32,388 nucleotides of DNA from JAXDBV01 sp034678415 (GTDB taxonomy: Bacteria; Bacteroidota; Bacteroidia; Bacteroidales; VadinHA17), in NCBI GenBank assembly GCA_034678415.1, contig JAXDBV010000151.1, positions 1 through 32,388 of the forward strand, in the 5' to 3' direction. The position numbers and the translations under genes were made by a program. Positions 25,084 through 32,388 of the stretch are shown in pieces (positions within the stretch are counted from its first letter, which is position 1; each line of letters opens with the position of its first letter). Below the pieces are notes generated by a model, which was not told the DNA's origin, did no database searches, and saw only the letters and a program-made list of their open reading frames with translations.

Positions 25084-25091
25084 CAAAATTA
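25084..25091 (-). promoter_or_regulatory. Promoter -7 box TAATTTTG for the PBP gene
   Basis: Exact TAnnTTTG match on the minus strand, 19 bases before the start codon at 25064. The palindrome TTTGGCCAAA at 25078-25087 covers part of the box and the likely transcript start, a position suited to a repressor site. The -33 region is unclear. Confidence 0.45.
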
Positions 25092-25121
25092 ACAATTATA
25101 ACGATTATGTAAGGTAAAAAT

Positions 25122-25153
25122 TTTGAACTTAGCCGATGAATTATTTTACTTTG
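25122..25153 (+). promoter_or_regulatory. topA promoter (TTTG, 21-base spacer, TACTTTG)
   Basis: TTTG at 25122-25125 and TACTTTG at 25147-25153 are 21 bases apart, close to the Bacteroidetes -33/-7 layout, although the -7 box has one n instead of two. The start codon of topA follows 35 bases later. This and the porP promoter are the only two in the window with a recognisable -33 element. Confidence 0.5.
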
Positions 25154-25188
25154 TGGAACTTTTTCCGAAACACTAAATCTGACGTTTC

Positions 25189-27507
25189 ATGCAGGAGAAT
25201 CTAGTCATTGTTGAATCACCGGCCAAGGCCAAGACCATTGAGAAGTTTCTTGGCAGTGATTTTCATGTTGCTTCAAGTTTCGGGCATATACGTGATCTGG
25301 CAAAGAAGAACCTCGGTATAGACATAGCCAACAAATTCAAGCCCCATTATGTGATTTCTGAGGAAAAGAAAAAAGTGGTTAACGAGCTGAAGAAGCTTAC
25401 TGAACGGGCCCGCAGCGTATGGCTGGCATCGGATGAAGATCGTGAAGGAGAAGCCATTGCATGGCATCTGGCGGAGGTGCTTAACCTCGACCGTGAGAAG
25501 ACGAAACGTATCGTGTTCCATGAGATCACCAAAGAGGCGATTATGGAGGCAATCAAATCACCCAGATCCATTGACCTGAACCTTGTCAATGCCCAACAGG
25601 CCCGCCGTATCCTTGACCGGCTGGTAGGGTTCGAACTATCCCCCATTTTATGGAAAAAAATACAACCGGCCCTCTCCGCAGGCCGTGTACAGAGTGTTGC
25701 CGTTCGTCTTCTCGTGGAGAAAGAAAGGGAAATCAATAACTTCAGGAGTACTCCGTCGTACCGTGTCACGGCTGTCTTCACCTTCCCCGATAATGACGGC
25801 AGGCTGAACAGCTTTAACGCTGAACTGTCCAAACGGTTCCAGACACATAACGAAGCGATGGATTTCCTGAAACAATGCATCGGCGCACATTTCTCTGCAG
25901 TGAACACCGAAACAAAACCTTCGAAGCGCTCACCCTCACCCCCCTTCACCACTTCCACCCTCCAGCAGGAAGCCAGCAGAAAATTAGGGTTCTCCGTATC
26001 ACAAACAATGACCATCGCACAAAAACTGTACGAAGCAGGAAAGATCACCTATATGAGAACCGATTCAGTGAACCTTTCCAACCTGGCGCTGGCAACCATA
26101 AAAAAGGTGGTCATAAATGAGTACGGAGAGAACTATTCCAAGACCCGACAATACCAGACCAAATCCAAGGGAGCCCAGGAAGCCCATGAAGCCATCCGGC
26201 CAACCTATCCCGAGCAGGATACCATCACAGGCTCTCAACAGGAAAAAAAACTGTATGATCTGATATGGAAGCGAACCATCGCTTCACAGATGAGCGAAGC
26301 CCTGCTTGAAAAAACCATCATCACCATCAGCATCTCCACCCGTAAAGAACTGTTCACCGCTACGGGAGAGGTTCTCCGGTTTGACGGTTTCCTTAAGGTA
26401 TATAAGGAATCGACAGACGAGAACGGGGAGGAAACCACATCGCTTCTGCCACCCGTTCCCATAGGACAAACCCTGTCGGCAGGACAGATACAGGCAGTCC
26501 AGCGATTTACCCAACAGCCGGCACGATATACCGAAGCATTACTGGTAAAAAAACTCGAGGAACTGGGTATTGGCCGACCCTCCACCTATGCACCGATCAT
26601 TTCCACCATCCAGCAACGAGGTTATGTCACCAAGGAGGATATTCATGGAACCACACGCACGTACCAGGTAATCACCCTGGCAGATAACACCATCAGGGAG
26701 GAGAAAAAGACGGAAATGACCGGCTTTGAGAAGGCGAAGCTGGTGCCGAACGATATCGGAATGATTGTGAATGATTTCCTCGTGGAACATTTTGCCGAGA
26801 TACTGAACTACAACTTCACCGCATCGGTGGAGGAACAGTTCGACGAAATAGCTGAAGGCAAGCTGGAATGGACAACCATGATTGAACGGTTTTACCTATC
26901 ATTCCATGAGAAGGTACAGAACACCCTTTCTCAAACATCGAAAGAAACCGGGGAACGGCTCCTGGGCCATCATCCCGAGACCGGCGAACCGGTACTGGTG
27001 AAGATGGGACCCTACGGGCCCATGGTACAGGTGGGTGAATCAAAAGGCGATCAGAAGCCACGGTTCGCAAGCCTGTTGAAAAAACAACGCATTGAAACCA
27101 TTACCCTTGACGAGGCGCTTAACCTGTTTAAACTGCCCCGTGTTCTGGGCACCTATGAAAACCAGGAAGTACTGGTTAATATCGGTAAATTTGGCCCGTA
27201 TGTGCGCCATGAATCCAAGTTCTATTCCATGAAAAGAAACCAGGACGACCCCTGGTCTGTTGATCTCACCCGTGCAATTGAGATCATTGAAGAAAAGAGA
27301 AAAATGGAACGGGAAAAGGTCATCAAGACCTTCACAGAAGATACCGGTCTACAAGTGCTGAACGGTAGATGGGGCCCTTACATCCGACACGGAGACCAGA
27401 ACTATAAAATACCCCGTGGACAAAACCCTGCTGAGCTCTCCTATGAAGAATGCCTGAACATCATGGCAGCTCCGAAAAAAACAGTAAAAAGGACCCGAAA
27501 AAAATAG
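25189..27507 (+). CDS. topA: DNA topoisomerase I
   Basis: A 772-residue type IA topoisomerase that relaxes negative supercoils. The Toprim domain has E9 (IVESPAKAKT) and DEDRE (82-86), and the catalytic tyrosine is Y288 in ITYMRTDS. Instead of C-terminal four-cysteine zinc fingers the protein ends with a series of short glycine-aromatic repeats (GPYGPMVQVG, GKFGPYVRHE, GRWGPYIRHG), the zinc-free C-terminal repeat type common in Bacteroidetes, and a basic tail KKTVKRTRKK. Length is normal. The arginase-like gene follows 20 bases after its stop if that gene starts at 27528. Confidence 0.98.
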   Translation: MQENLVIVESPAKAKTIEKFLGSDFHVASSFGHIRDLAKKNLGIDIANKFKPHYVISEEKKKVVNELKKLTERARSVWLASDEDREGEAIAWHLAEVLNLDREKTKRIVFHEITKEAIMEAIKSPRSIDLNLVNAQQARRILDRLVGFELSPILWKKIQPALSAGRVQSVAVRLLVEKEREINNFRSTPSYRVTAVFTFPDNDGRLNSFNAELSKRFQTHNEAMDFLKQCIGAHFSAVNTETKPSKRSPSPPFTTSTLQQEASRKLGFSVSQTMTIAQKLYEAGKITYMRTDSVNLSNLALATIKKVVINEYGENYSKTRQYQTKSKGAQEAHEAIRPTYPEQDTITGSQQEKKLYDLIWKRTIASQMSEALLEKTIITISISTRKELFTATGEVLRFDGFLKVYKESTDENGEETTSLLPPVPIGQTLSAGQIQAVQRFTQQPARYTEALLVKKLEELGIGRPSTYAPIISTIQQRGYVTKEDIHGTTRTYQVITLADNTIREEKKTEMTGFEKAKLVPNDIGMIVNDFLVEHFAEILNYNFTASVEEQFDEIAEGKLEWTTMIERFYLSFHEKVQNTLSQTSKETGERLLGHHPETGEPVLVKMGPYGPMVQVGESKGDQKPRFASLLKKQRIETITLDEALNLFKLPRVLGTYENQEVLVNIGKFGPYVRHESKFYSMKRNQDDPWSVDLTRAIEIIEEKRKMEREKVIKTFTEDTGLQVLNGRWGPYIRHGDQNYKIPRGQNPAELSYEECLNIMAAPKKTVKRTRKK

Positions 27508-27527
27508 ACCGATTATACCTTCATTCC

Positions 27528-28691
27528 ATGGATCTGAACGACTACTTTGATCCGGTCAGCCTGGAGAAACCTTCATACCGGTTCCTTCAGATAAAATCAT
27601 CCTTTGGCGGTAGCATACGCATCCATACCCCTGATCAGCCCATACAGATCAGTCCATCCGTGGAAATAGCCATCGTCGGTGTTTGTGAGGACAGGAATTC
27701 GCCGAACCATGGAGCAGCCAAAGCCCCCGACATCATTCGTAGCCATCTCTATCAGCTGGCCAGGCTTGTAAAAAAAACAGGGATTGTCGATCTGGGAAAC
27801 CTCCGGCAGGGACGCACGGTTCAGGATACCTATTACGCCGTTCGGGAGGTGATCAGGCAACTCATTGAGAAAAATATCTGTCCTGTACTCATCGGGGGCA
27901 CACAGGATATCACCTGGGGTATGGCCTCGGCATATGAGGCTTCTTTCCTGTCTTATAACCTCGTTACCGTCGATGCAAGGCTTGATGTACGCAAACCTCT
28001 CAGAACGTTCGATTCAACCTCCTACCTGAATAAGCTCCTCTTTGCCAGGGGAAAGAAACTCTTTCATTACGTGAACCTCGGGCATCAGTTGTATTACCTT
28101 CCACCAGGTACCCTCAGCCTGCTGGAAAAATACCGGTATGAATCGTTAGGTATAGGGCAAATCCGTTCATCCCTGAAAGAAATCGAACCGGTTATCAGGG
28201 ATGCTGACCTGCTCAGCATCGATATGGGAGCTATTAAACGATCCGACTCCCCCGGGTATTACCACCCCTGTCCTAACGGCTTTTATGGAGAAGAAATCTG
28301 CCAGATTTCCCGCTACGCCGGTACCAGCAACAGGATCAGCTCATTCGGCCTGTTTGAAGCCAATCCTTCATTCGATAGCAGTGATCAAACCATGCAGCTG
28401 GCAGCCCAGATTATATGGTATTTCCTCGACGGTTTCTTAAGAAGACACAAGGAATTCCCTGCCGCCAAAGCCCCCGATTTCACCAAATACATCGTAACCC
28501 TTCCCAGCCTCGAACAGAAAATAGTCTTCTACAAAAGCAAAAATACTGACAGATGGTGGATGGAGGTGCCTGTTCACCACCCGCCGGGTAAAGGAAAGGT
28601 CATCGCTGCCTGTTCATATGAAGATTACCTGACTGCCGGGAACCAGGAGATCCCCGAACGCTGGTTGAAAATATTCCGTAAGCTCAACTAA
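27528..28691 (+). CDS. Arginase/formimidoylglutamase-fold protein with degenerate metal site
   Basis: A 387-residue ureohydrolase-fold protein. The three metal-binding blocks are recognisable but altered. GGDHS is GGTQD (123-127, His to Gln), DAHxD is DARLD (149-153, His to Arg), and SxDxD is SIDMG (230-234, second Asp to Gly). Three of the six manganese ligands of active arginases are thus gone, while the later Glu277 (FEANP) is kept. Ureohydrolase activity is therefore unlikely as such. Automatic pipelines tend to call this family formimidoylglutamase. The frame is open back to 27450 inside topA, but ATG 27528 gives the N-terminus expected for the family. It sits between topA and the type IX genes, a position I recall from other Bacteroidetes. 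Confidence 0.85.
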   Translation: MDLNDYFDPVSLEKPSYRFLQIKSSFGGSIRIHTPDQPIQISPSVEIAIVGVCEDRNSPNHGAAKAPDIIRSHLYQLARLVKKTGIVDLGNLRQGRTVQDTYYAVREVIRQLIEKNICPVLIGGTQDITWGMASAYEASFLSYNLVTVDARLDVRKPLRTFDSTSYLNKLLFARGKKLFHYVNLGHQLYYLPPGTLSLLEKYRYESLGIGQIRSSLKEIEPVIRDADLLSIDMGAIKRSDSPGYYHPCPNGFYGEEICQISRYAGTSNRISSFGLFEANPSFDSSDQTMQLAAQIIWYFLDGFLRRHKEFPAAKAPDFTKYIVTLPSLEQKIVFYKSKNTDRWWMEVPVHHPPGKGKVIAACSYEDYLTAGNQEIPERWLKIFRKLN

Positions 28692-28783
28692 TACAGAATT
28701 TTAGCCGGTCCCTGAATGCATTGTTCCTGAAAATGTAAATTTCTTATGCTTTTCAGCAACTTTATTTCAAATTTTAAGTATAA

Positions 28784-28815
28784 TTGGTTGCACTCATATG
28801 TTATGATTATATTTG
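28784..28815 (+). promoter_or_regulatory. Promoter of the porP-gldKLM locus (TTGG, 20-base spacer, TATATTTG)
   Basis: TTGG (28784-28787) is followed after 20 bases by an exact -7 box TATATTTG (28808-28815). It lies in the 212-base gap after the arginase-like gene, the only sizeable gap before the type IX genes. The leader to the porP start would be about 80 bases. Confidence 0.55.
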
Positions 28816-28903
28816 ACCAGAAGCTGAATAGTAATCTATGCCGTTTATTTTCTTTTTTATTTTAATCTGACACTAACACCCACTCCCTGTTAACAACTGC
28901 ACG

Positions 28904-29854
28904 ATGAGGAAAGAATTGGTCATACTGTCCGTTGCATTTACGTTTCATGCCATTGTAAATGCGCAGCAGGATCCCTTGTTCAGTCAGTTTATGCATAACC
29001 GTCTCACCATCAACCCGGGTTATGCAGGCAGTGAAGAGATGGTGCATATGACGGCCCTCAACCGGCAGCAATGGATCGGTTTTGATGGGGCTCCTTCGGT
29101 CACGGTGCTCAATGTCCATTCCCCCTTTCGTTTATTCGGGATACCCAGCGGGATAGGACTTTCAATACTGAACGACAGGCTTGGATTTGATAAGAACCTT
29201 TCCTTCAGCGCCTCCTATGCCTACCGGCTTGACCTGGGGAACGGCAAGCTGGGAATAGGTATCAACCTTGGTATCATGAACAGGGCGTTGGAACCCAAAT
29301 GGATTATCCCCGATGGCCCTGACTTCCAGCCCCCTGAAAACGACCGGCTGATCCCCTCCGGTAATGAAAGCCGGCTGGCATTTGATCTTGGAACAGGGCT
29401 GTTTTATAATACCGAGAAATTCTTTGCCGGTATATCCACCACACACCTCAATCAGGCAAAGATAAGGTATACCACTACCGAAGGTTCCTCATTCATCCAG
29501 AGGCATTATTACATTACCGCCGGCTACAAGGCAGTGATGTCAAATCCTCTTTTTGAACTCACCCCGTCTGTACTTGCTCAGTCGGATGGCCATATCACAC
29601 ATTTTCACCTGAATACCGTGCTGACATACAATAAAAAGCTATGGGGCGGCGTTTCTTACAGACCAGGTGAAGCTCTTGTTGCCATGATCGGTATCGAATT
29701 ATTCAATGGCGTCAGGGTGGGTTACTCATACGATTACTCGACAACAAGCCTTCATAATTACACGAGCGGAAGTCATGAGTTCATGATCGGATACTCCTTT
29801 GGTATCAGTGTAGACCGAACTCCTGAAAAGTATAAAAGTGTCAGATTTTTATAA
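28904..29854 (+). CDS. porP: PorP/SprF family type IX secretion outer-membrane protein
   Basis: A 316-residue outer-membrane protein with a signal peptide (1-20, cleaved near NA-Q). The mature protein starts with the family hallmark QQDPLFSQFMHNRLTINPGYAGS and continues as alternating amphipathic strands, ending with the typical YDYSTT...GSHEFMIGYSF region. PorP/SprF proteins are beta-barrels that partner the type IX machinery; some act with adhesins such as SprB, others are part of the core, as PorP is in Porphyromonas next to porK. The position directly before gldK favours the core PorP role. The gap to gldK is 50 bases. Confidence 0.93.
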   Translation: MRKELVILSVAFTFHAIVNAQQDPLFSQFMHNRLTINPGYAGSEEMVHMTALNRQQWIGFDGAPSVTVLNVHSPFRLFGIPSGIGLSILNDRLGFDKNLSFSASYAYRLDLGNGKLGIGINLGIMNRALEPKWIIPDGPDFQPPENDRLIPSGNESRLAFDLGTGLFYNTEKFFAGISTTHLNQAKIRYTTTEGSSFIQRHYYITAGYKAVMSNPLFELTPSVLAQSDGHITHFHLNTVLTYNKKLWGGVSYRPGEALVAMIGIELFNGVRVGYSYDYSTTSLHNYTSGSHEFMIGYSFGISVDRTPEKYKSVRFL

Positions 29855-29904
29855 TAATTTGAAAAAAATATTGTTAATTAGCAGTTAAAATAACCATTTA
29901 CGCA

Positions 29905-31236
29905 ATGAAAAAGCTACTTTTCTTTGGTTTGATTCTGTTGATGATTGCCACCAGTTGCGGTAAATATTCTGGGGGGGAACTGGTGGGAGTCGAGGGCAGG
30001 AAAAAATGGTTTGAACCGGATCCTTATGGAATGGTATTTGTCCCGCAAGGCTCGTTTACCCTTGGTCCCAGCGATGAGGATTTGGCATGGGCACAAAATA
30101 CGTTCTCAAAAACAGTTACCGTCGACGCTTTTTGGATGGATGAAACCGAGATAACCAATAACGAATATCGGCAGTTTGTATACTATGTCCGCGATTCTAT
30201 CCTGCGGTACAAGCTGGGAGAAGCAGGAATTGAAGGCTTTTTCAAGGTGGATGAAAACGGCGATCCCTTTGATCCGCCCATCATCGACTGGGAAACAAAG
30301 ATCGATTTTGATGAGGAAGAGGTCAAAGCCATTATGGAAGAGATGTATTACCCGCCAAATGAGAGATTCTTCGGACGTAAGGAGATCGATACCCGTAAAT
30401 TGTTCTTCGACTATTTCTGGATTGACCTTAAGCAGGCTGCAAAAACATCGAACCGTTACAATTTCGAAACAGGAAGATACGAAGGCGAGATCATCAACCA
30501 GAAAGGGGAAAAGGTTGAGATCACCGATCGCTCCGCTTTCGTCATCAAGGACCGTGTGAATGTATACCCTGACACCCTTTGCTGGGTGGCCGACTTTACC
30601 TACTCCTACAATGAACCCTGGACAACCATGTATTTCTATCATCCCTCCTATGATGATTATCCTGTGGTGGGAGTGACCTGGAAACAGGCTTCGGCCTTCA
30701 GCATCTGGAGAACCAAGTATCTGAACGATTACCTTGCATCGCAGGGGAACACCTTTGTGCAGGAATACCGGTTGCCCACCGAGACCGAGTGGGAATATGC
30801 CGCCAGGGGAGGTGTCGACCTGTCCATGTATCCCTGGGGCGGCATCTATACCCGTAACGACGAGGGATGTTTCCTGGCCAATTTCAAACCCTTGCGTGGA
30901 AACTACATCGACGACGGGGCCATGATCACGAATAAAGTAGGCTCATACAGCCCCAATGAGTTTGGACTGTATGATATGGCCGGCAATGTGGCTGAATGGA
31001 CCTCCAGCGCCTACGATGAATCCTCCTATGCCTTTACCCACGATATGAACCCTACCTACCAGTATAATGCGCGTCCCGACGAAAGCGCTGTCATGAAAAG
31101 AAAAGTGATCAGGGGCGGCTCATGGAAAGATATCGGGTATTTCCTGCAGGTGAGTACCCGAACATACGAGTACCAGGATTCTGCCAAATCGTTTATCGGC
31201 TTCAGGAATGTCAGAACCTATATGGGACTAGAATAA
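29905..31236 (+). CDS. gldK: Gliding motility / type IX secretion lipoprotein GldK (PorK)
   Basis: A 443-residue outer-membrane lipoprotein, with lipobox ATSC and lipidated Cys18. The mature part is an FGE/SUMF1 (formylglycine-generating enzyme) fold: GMVFVPQGSFTLG, FWMDETEITNNEYRQFV, RLPTETEWEYAARGG, GLYDMAGNVAEWTSS and VIRGGSWKD. The cysteines that make FGE catalytic are absent from the C-terminal block, so the fold serves a structural role. GldK/PorK forms a periplasmic ring with GldN/PorN under the outer membrane. gldL follows after 27 bases. Confidence 0.96.
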   Translation: MKKLLFFGLILLMIATSCGKYSGGELVGVEGRKKWFEPDPYGMVFVPQGSFTLGPSDEDLAWAQNTFSKTVTVDAFWMDETEITNNEYRQFVYYVRDSILRYKLGEAGIEGFFKVDENGDPFDPPIIDWETKIDFDEEEVKAIMEEMYYPPNERFFGRKEIDTRKLFFDYFWIDLKQAAKTSNRYNFETGRYEGEIINQKGEKVEITDRSAFVIKDRVNVYPDTLCWVADFTYSYNEPWTTMYFYHPSYDDYPVVGVTWKQASAFSIWRTKYLNDYLASQGNTFVQEYRLPTETEWEYAARGGVDLSMYPWGGIYTRNDEGCFLANFKPLRGNYIDDGAMITNKVGSYSPNEFGLYDMAGNVAEWTSSAYDESSYAFTHDMNPTYQYNARPDESAVMKRKVIRGGSWKDIGYFLQVSTRTYEYQDSAKSFIGFRNVRTYMGLE

Positions 31237-31263
31237 ACTGTAAAATACTTAAACATTCACACC

Positions 31264-32169
31264 ATGAATCTTACTGAAATTGTCCAAAGTAGCGGCTGGA
31301 AAAGCTTTATGGCCAAGCTGTATGGATTTGGCGCTTCCATTGTTATCGTGGGAGCCCTGTTTAAAATTCAGCACTGGCCGTTAGCTGGTACGTTTCTGAC
31401 CCTCGGCTTGTTGACGGAGGCAACCATCTTCTTCTTCTCTGCATTCGAGCCCCTGCACGAAGAAGTGGACTGGACACTCGTGTATCCTGAACTTGCCGGT
31501 ATCTCCGATGAAGAAACAAGCCAGCTGCCTTCCCACGGAAGAAGGGAAACCTCATCCGCGCTCGAAAAATTCGACGCACTGCTTGAAAAAGCCGAAATCA
31601 CCCCGGATCTCTTCCGTAAACTCGGACAGGGAATGAGCAACCTTAATGAGACAGCCGCGAAGCTCACCAATATCACCGATGCCTCTGTCGTTTCCAATGA
31701 TTTCGTCAGAAGCCTGAAAGGCGCTTCCGATACGGTAAACAAACTGGCAAAAACCTATTCTGATACATCCGAGAAGATGCATGAAACCGTCAGCCAGCTT
31801 ACCGACTCATACAAAAATACCGCAGTAATCATCGCCGAATCCGGTAATAAATACGAAGCACTGACCAGCTCTATCAGTGCACTGTCTGATGGAAGCAAAT
31901 CGTACAGCCACCAGCTGGAAACATTGAATAAAAACCTGGCTGCACTTAATGCAGTATATGAACTCCAGCTGCAGAGCTCCAATGAACAGATGAAAGCCAC
32001 GCAGGCTATTTACAAAGGCCTCGATAAAATGATGGAAGACCTCAAGAGCTCTGCCGATGATACCAAGAAATACCGGATTGAAGTTGCCAAACTCAGCGAT
32101 AACCTGGCCGCATTGAACACCATTTATGGCAATATGCTCGCTGCTATGAATGTTCGCATTAACCAATAA
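31264..32169 (+). CDS. gldL: Gliding motility / type IX secretion motor protein GldL (PorL)
   Basis: A 301-residue inner-membrane protein. Two membrane segments lie near the N-terminus (about 20-35 and 41-60), with the proton-path glutamate E52 in LLTEATIFFFSAF and the conserved KIQHWPLAG turn between them. A long cytoplasmic helical region follows, rich in Ser/Thr/Asn/Lys. GldL forms a pentameric stator around a GldM dimer and converts the proton gradient into movement for protein export and gliding. The order gldK-gldL-gldM is as in other Bacteroidetes, with gldM starting 33 bases later. Confidence 0.96.
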   Translation: MNLTEIVQSSGWKSFMAKLYGFGASIVIVGALFKIQHWPLAGTFLTLGLLTEATIFFFSAFEPLHEEVDWTLVYPELAGISDEETSQLPSHGRRETSSALEKFDALLEKAEITPDLFRKLGQGMSNLNETAAKLTNITDASVVSNDFVRSLKGASDTVNKLAKTYSDTSEKMHETVSQLTDSYKNTAVIIAESGNKYEALTSSISALSDGSKSYSHQLETLNKNLAALNAVYELQLQSSNEQMKATQAIYKGLDKMMEDLKSSADDTKKYRIEVAKLSDNLAALNTIYGNMLAAMNVRINQ

Positions 32170-32202
32170 TATTGAATTAGTACATAGTTTTATTCAACTA
32201 TC

Positions 32203-32388
32203 ATGGCTCACGGAAAAGAAACCCCGAGACAAAAGATGATCGGTATGATGTATTTGGTGCTTACCGCCTTGCTAGCACTGAATGTATCAAAGGAAGCCGT
32301 CGAAGCATTCAAAACAGTTGATGAAGGATTGCAGAAGACCACCGCAAACTTCATGGCCAAACCACAAATCCTGTACCAGGATTTTGAC
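32203..32388 (+). CDS. gldM: Gliding motility / type IX secretion protein GldM (PorM), N-terminal part
   Basis: Sixty-two codons are visible before the window ends. The N-terminus MAHGKETPRQKMIGMMYLVL and the single membrane segment (about 13-28, ending LLALNVSKEAVEAF) are characteristic of GldM, including the Arg at residue 9 near the membrane face. GldM couples the GldL motor in the inner membrane to the GldK/GldN ring through a long periplasmic arm, which is outside the window. gldN would be expected next. Confidence 0.95.
   Translation, partial: MAHGKETPRQKMIGMMYLVLTALLALNVSKEAVEAFKTVDEGLQKTTANFMAKPQILYQDFD

Overview
The window reads as a Bacteroidetes (Bacteroidota) chromosome segment, most likely from the Bacteroidales/Marinilabiliales side of the phylum; the finer placement is inference. 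Three things support this: a porP-gldK-gldL-gldM locus (type IX secretion and gliding core) at the right end, promoter-like TAnnTTTG boxes instead of sigma70-type -10 boxes, and families typical of the phylum (HU-CCDC81/SPOR protein, glycogen-synthase-like gene divergent from panC, arginase-like gene between topA and porP). Coding density is high. I see no tRNA, rRNA, CRISPR array, insertion sequence, phage gene or clearly broken gene.

Layout. (1) 1-4451: the first codons of a probable LD-carboxypeptidase leave on the minus strand. A family 2 glycosyltransferase then overlaps a polytopic GT-C-like membrane protein, followed by metG. (2) 4452-6116: two stretches of about 300-350 bases without genes flank a minus-strand membrane protein with an HU-like domain and a SPOR domain. 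The second stretch holds two palindromic structures. (3) 6117-12260: a tight six-gene sugar-nucleotide operon, wbpE-wbpD-wbpB-wbpA-galE-rfbB. Its first four genes encode the enzymes that take UDP-GlcNAc to UDP-2,3-diacetamido-glucuronic acid. (4) 12266-15041: on the minus strand, glmS (which feeds UDP-GlcNAc synthesis) and a single-domain glycogen-synthase-like protein. (5) 15182-22717: a long plus-strand run, panC-panD-flippase-like membrane protein-rfaE2-radA-exonuclease/phosphatase family protein-DUF4197 lipoprotein-double ABC ATPase. (6) 22707-25064: a class A penicillin-binding protein, convergent with the ABC gene and overlapping it by 11 bases. (7) 25189-28691: topA and an arginase-fold protein that has lost several metal ligands. 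(8) 28904-32388: porP/sprF-like gene, gldK, gldL and the start of gldM, which runs off the window.

Much of the window serves the cell envelope: sugar-nucleotide supply (glmS, wbp genes, galE, rfbB, rfaE2), glycan assembly or modification (GT2, GT-C), peptidoglycan (PBP1A, SPOR protein, probable LD-carboxypeptidase) and protein export with surface motility (type IX genes). In Porphyromonas the type IX system attaches cargo to a special LPS whose synthesis uses a Wbp-type diamino-uronic acid sugar. The presence of both systems here makes a similar arrangement plausible, but nothing in the sequence proves it.
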